From the NCBI GenBank assembly GCA_961205875.1, contig OY540821.1, forward strand, positions 434,001 through 498,000: 64,000 bases of DNA, in the 5' to 3' direction. Source of the stretch: Sialis fuliginosa (Eukaryota > Arthropoda > Insecta > Megaloptera > Sialidae). Below, one piece after another: positions 62,074 through 64,000 of this stretch. Under the pieces are notes generated by a model that had not been told where the DNA came from, did not search any database, and saw only the letters and a list, made by a program, of their open reading frames with translations. Positions within the stretch are counted from its first letter, which is position 1. Each line of letters starts with the position of its first letter. The position numbers were made by a program, and so were the translations under genes.

Positions 62074-62878
62074 CACATATTTTGGTAATTTATTTTAGGT
62101 AATAAAATTTGGTATTCAAATGTGCGACAATATATCCCACCGGTCCAGGTTAGACCCGGCTGAGATACTCGTCAGATACTGACTCAACGTTTCTGCCGTG
62201 TTTGCAAATGCACGTTAGCGTTATCTCTCCATGGTATCGCGTAACGCGCCAAGTTCAAAATTCAATCTAAAAGGTATCGGCGTTAACATAGGAGATATCT
62301 CAAAATGTAAAAATTATCACATAATTATCGTCAGATTTGATTTAATTTGATAATTATCGTTGATTTGATTTTTTAATTATACATTTATTAAAAATTGTTA
62401 AATGTAATATAAAATATAACATTTTATTTTTTGCTTTTTTTTAGATTTATATGTTTTATATTAAAGAAAAACTGAAAATAATAATTCTATACTAACAATA
62501 AGTATAGCTGTAGGACAGGTTTGTGTAATTTATTAATTTGAAATAGAAACAGAAGATATCGGATGACATTTCATCAAACCGATTGTAATATTGAATTTGG
62601 TTTTTATCAGTAATTGAGAAAACATAGGTAGGTATATACAGAAATTAAATTTTGTTGAGAAAGTAAATGTACCTACAATCTACGCAATGTTTTTAAATTA
62701 TGTTATGTTAACAAGATTATTTAAAATGCAAGCAAATGGATTCATCATTTTATTCAGCAACTTTATGAAGAAATTTGGCTGGAATCAAACTGCCTTGGAA
62801 CGACTTCTATTGTGACATTATGTGGACAGCATTCGAGTAATTTTTTAGATAAACTTTCTGAACAATCTTATATATCGA
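62074..62878. other. Gene-free stretch
   Basis: A GC-richer patch at 62130-62280, otherwise AT-rich. No supported gene. Confidence 0.35.
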
Positions 62879-63757
62879 CTAGCTGGGCCCACGCGGCTTC
62901 GCTCGCGTAGACTACGGAATTATTGTTTAGGATTTTTGAAAAATATAGTTTAAATAATTAAGTACAAACACGATTAGTTATTATTGTAATAATAATTTAT
63001 CAATACCTAAATTACCTAACAAAAACGAATCAGAAGAAAAAAGTACAAATAATTTGTGTTCTGTTTAAATTTAAATGTTAATTATTGAAAACAAAATAAA
63101 CACAAACGATCAGCCGAGGGACTCCGAATAACAACCGAGCGTACGCGAATCCAGTCTGATGTACTTGCTTCGATGCGGCACGACACCATACATTTAAGAT
63201 ATTATCTTTATAAATATATTTTAAGATATTTTCTAAACTATACGACCAAATTGGATGCTGTAAATGGCAAACTATATCTACATTAAGTACTTATGACGAT
63301 GAAATCATTTATTTCGATATGGATTAATGTTTTGCAGGTCATAAGTCCATGTAAACAAAACCCAAATATTTTATGTTTTCTTTGTAACATAAAAGCAGTC
63401 ATTGTGGCTAAAATATAAAAGTTAGACATATGGTGTCGCGGACTTAATTGAAGAACTTTTGATTCTACACAATTCTTTATTACATTATTTTGTTCTATAT
63501 TGAACGGTTTAGGCAGCGTATTACAAAACAGCGCGCCGACGGCAAAATTTTTTCCGACTTGATTTACTATTATCGTCACTGCTTTGTTGTTATGTTACCT
63601 AACGTAAAAAAATATAGCCTATAACCTGGCCAGAGAACGTACCTATGAATTAAAAAAAAAACTCGTAAATCGGATAAGTGGTTCTCGAGTGATAAGGTAA
63701 CTAACGGACAGACAGACAGACAGACAGAGAGACGTTGAGCTTTATATATATTAAGGA
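62879..63757 (-). mobile_element. Non-autonomous Helitron, 879 bp
   Basis: Read on the minus strand it begins TCCTTAATATATATAAAGCT, after A, followed by a (GTCT)n tract near 63710-63735. It ends with CGCGAGCGAAGCCGCGTGGG and CTAG (62882-62879), then T. These match Helitron end rules and the Helitron at 32452-33469 (shared GCGAGCGAAG hairpin). No Rep/helicase gene. Confidence 0.75.
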
Positions 63758-64000
63758 TGTACTTTTAATATGAAAATCATTCAAATAATGACGCCCAATA
63801 TACTATCGTGCAAGTAATTTCCAAATACCAAATGACTCTTATTACATGTAATTTTAAATTGTATTTGTCGATGAGCGCAATATGTATCTGTTTTGTGACA
63901 ATAAATTAAAAACTTTAAAAAATATATTAGGTATATAATAAATTGTGAGTAAACATGTGTATATTTAACAAAATTGATGATGATGATTGCAGATTGTTGT
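63758..64000. other. AT-rich end of window
   Basis: Nothing recognised. Confidence 0.3.

Noticed and set aside
1-64000. tRNA, rRNA or snRNA genes
   Set aside because: I looked for a B-box-like GGTTCRANTCC with a plausible A box and for U1, U2, U4, U5 and U6 cores, and found none. Weak hits sit in MITEs.

Overview
This is an AT-rich eukaryotic window, almost certainly arthropod and most likely insect. Evidence: GT-AG splice signals, poly(A) signals, insect-type mariner, BEL/Pao, Harbinger, R1/Jockey/I LINEs and Penelope-like remains, and no operons, ribosome binding sites, tRNA or rRNA. I cannot place the species. Almost everything recognisable is transposable-element (TE) debris. No intact host gene is evident. 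The only host-derived candidates are a captured first exon (37.5-37.8 kb), a nanos-type zinc-finger fragment (39.8-40.0 kb), and small possibly spliced transcripts at 61.2-62.1 kb.

Layout. 0-15 kb: a 53-bp inverted-repeat element, an internally deleted piggyBac with TTAA ends, a MULE fragment, a Jockey-type LINE tail carrying a TTAA element, an R1-clade LINE with target-site duplications (TSDs) and a nested hAT MITE, an unknown ORF, a Harbinger transposase split by a solo gypsy LTR, a RING-finger / BEL integrase / RING sandwich, and further TE proteins. 15-28 kb: a Penelope-like element with two inverted hammerhead ribozymes, DD41D mariner and BEL pieces, a LINE tail with a nested MITE, a pyrimidine-rich tract, two copies of a hAT MITE, a hAT transposase, a mariner fragment with a TIR element, and a Mutator-like transposase split by a hAT MITE. 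28-35 kb: gypsy gag/protease, then a mariner split by a 4.7-kb element (TIR CACTGGGGCAAG) that itself contains a solo LTR and a 2.9-kb TTAA element, which in turn holds a Helitron. 35-41 kb: mixed LINE ORF1/RT and BEL integrase fragments, a captured GC-rich exon, a nanos zinc-finger fragment, and duplicated LINE 5' monomers. 41-47 kb: an internally deleted mariner with an intact DNA-binding ORF, a perfect 180-bp coding tandem array, and related modules. 47-50 kb: a TE gene with a dead Ulp1-type protease. 50-56 kb: copia gag pieces, I-clade LINEs, and a ~165-bp repeat family. 56-61 kb: a minus-strand gypsy (3' LTR, PPT, pol) interrupted by a TTAA MITE and a ~1-kb foldback, followed by a second foldback copy. 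61-64 kb: possible small spliced genes and a second Helitron.

Many insertions can be ordered because TSDs, interrupted reading frames or empty sites are visible. The youngest events appear to be two identical 139-bp Harbinger MITEs, the four identical 180-bp array units, and the mariner deletion derivative. No cooperating gene system such as an operon or immune locus is visible. The coordinated feature is the nesting of TE families.
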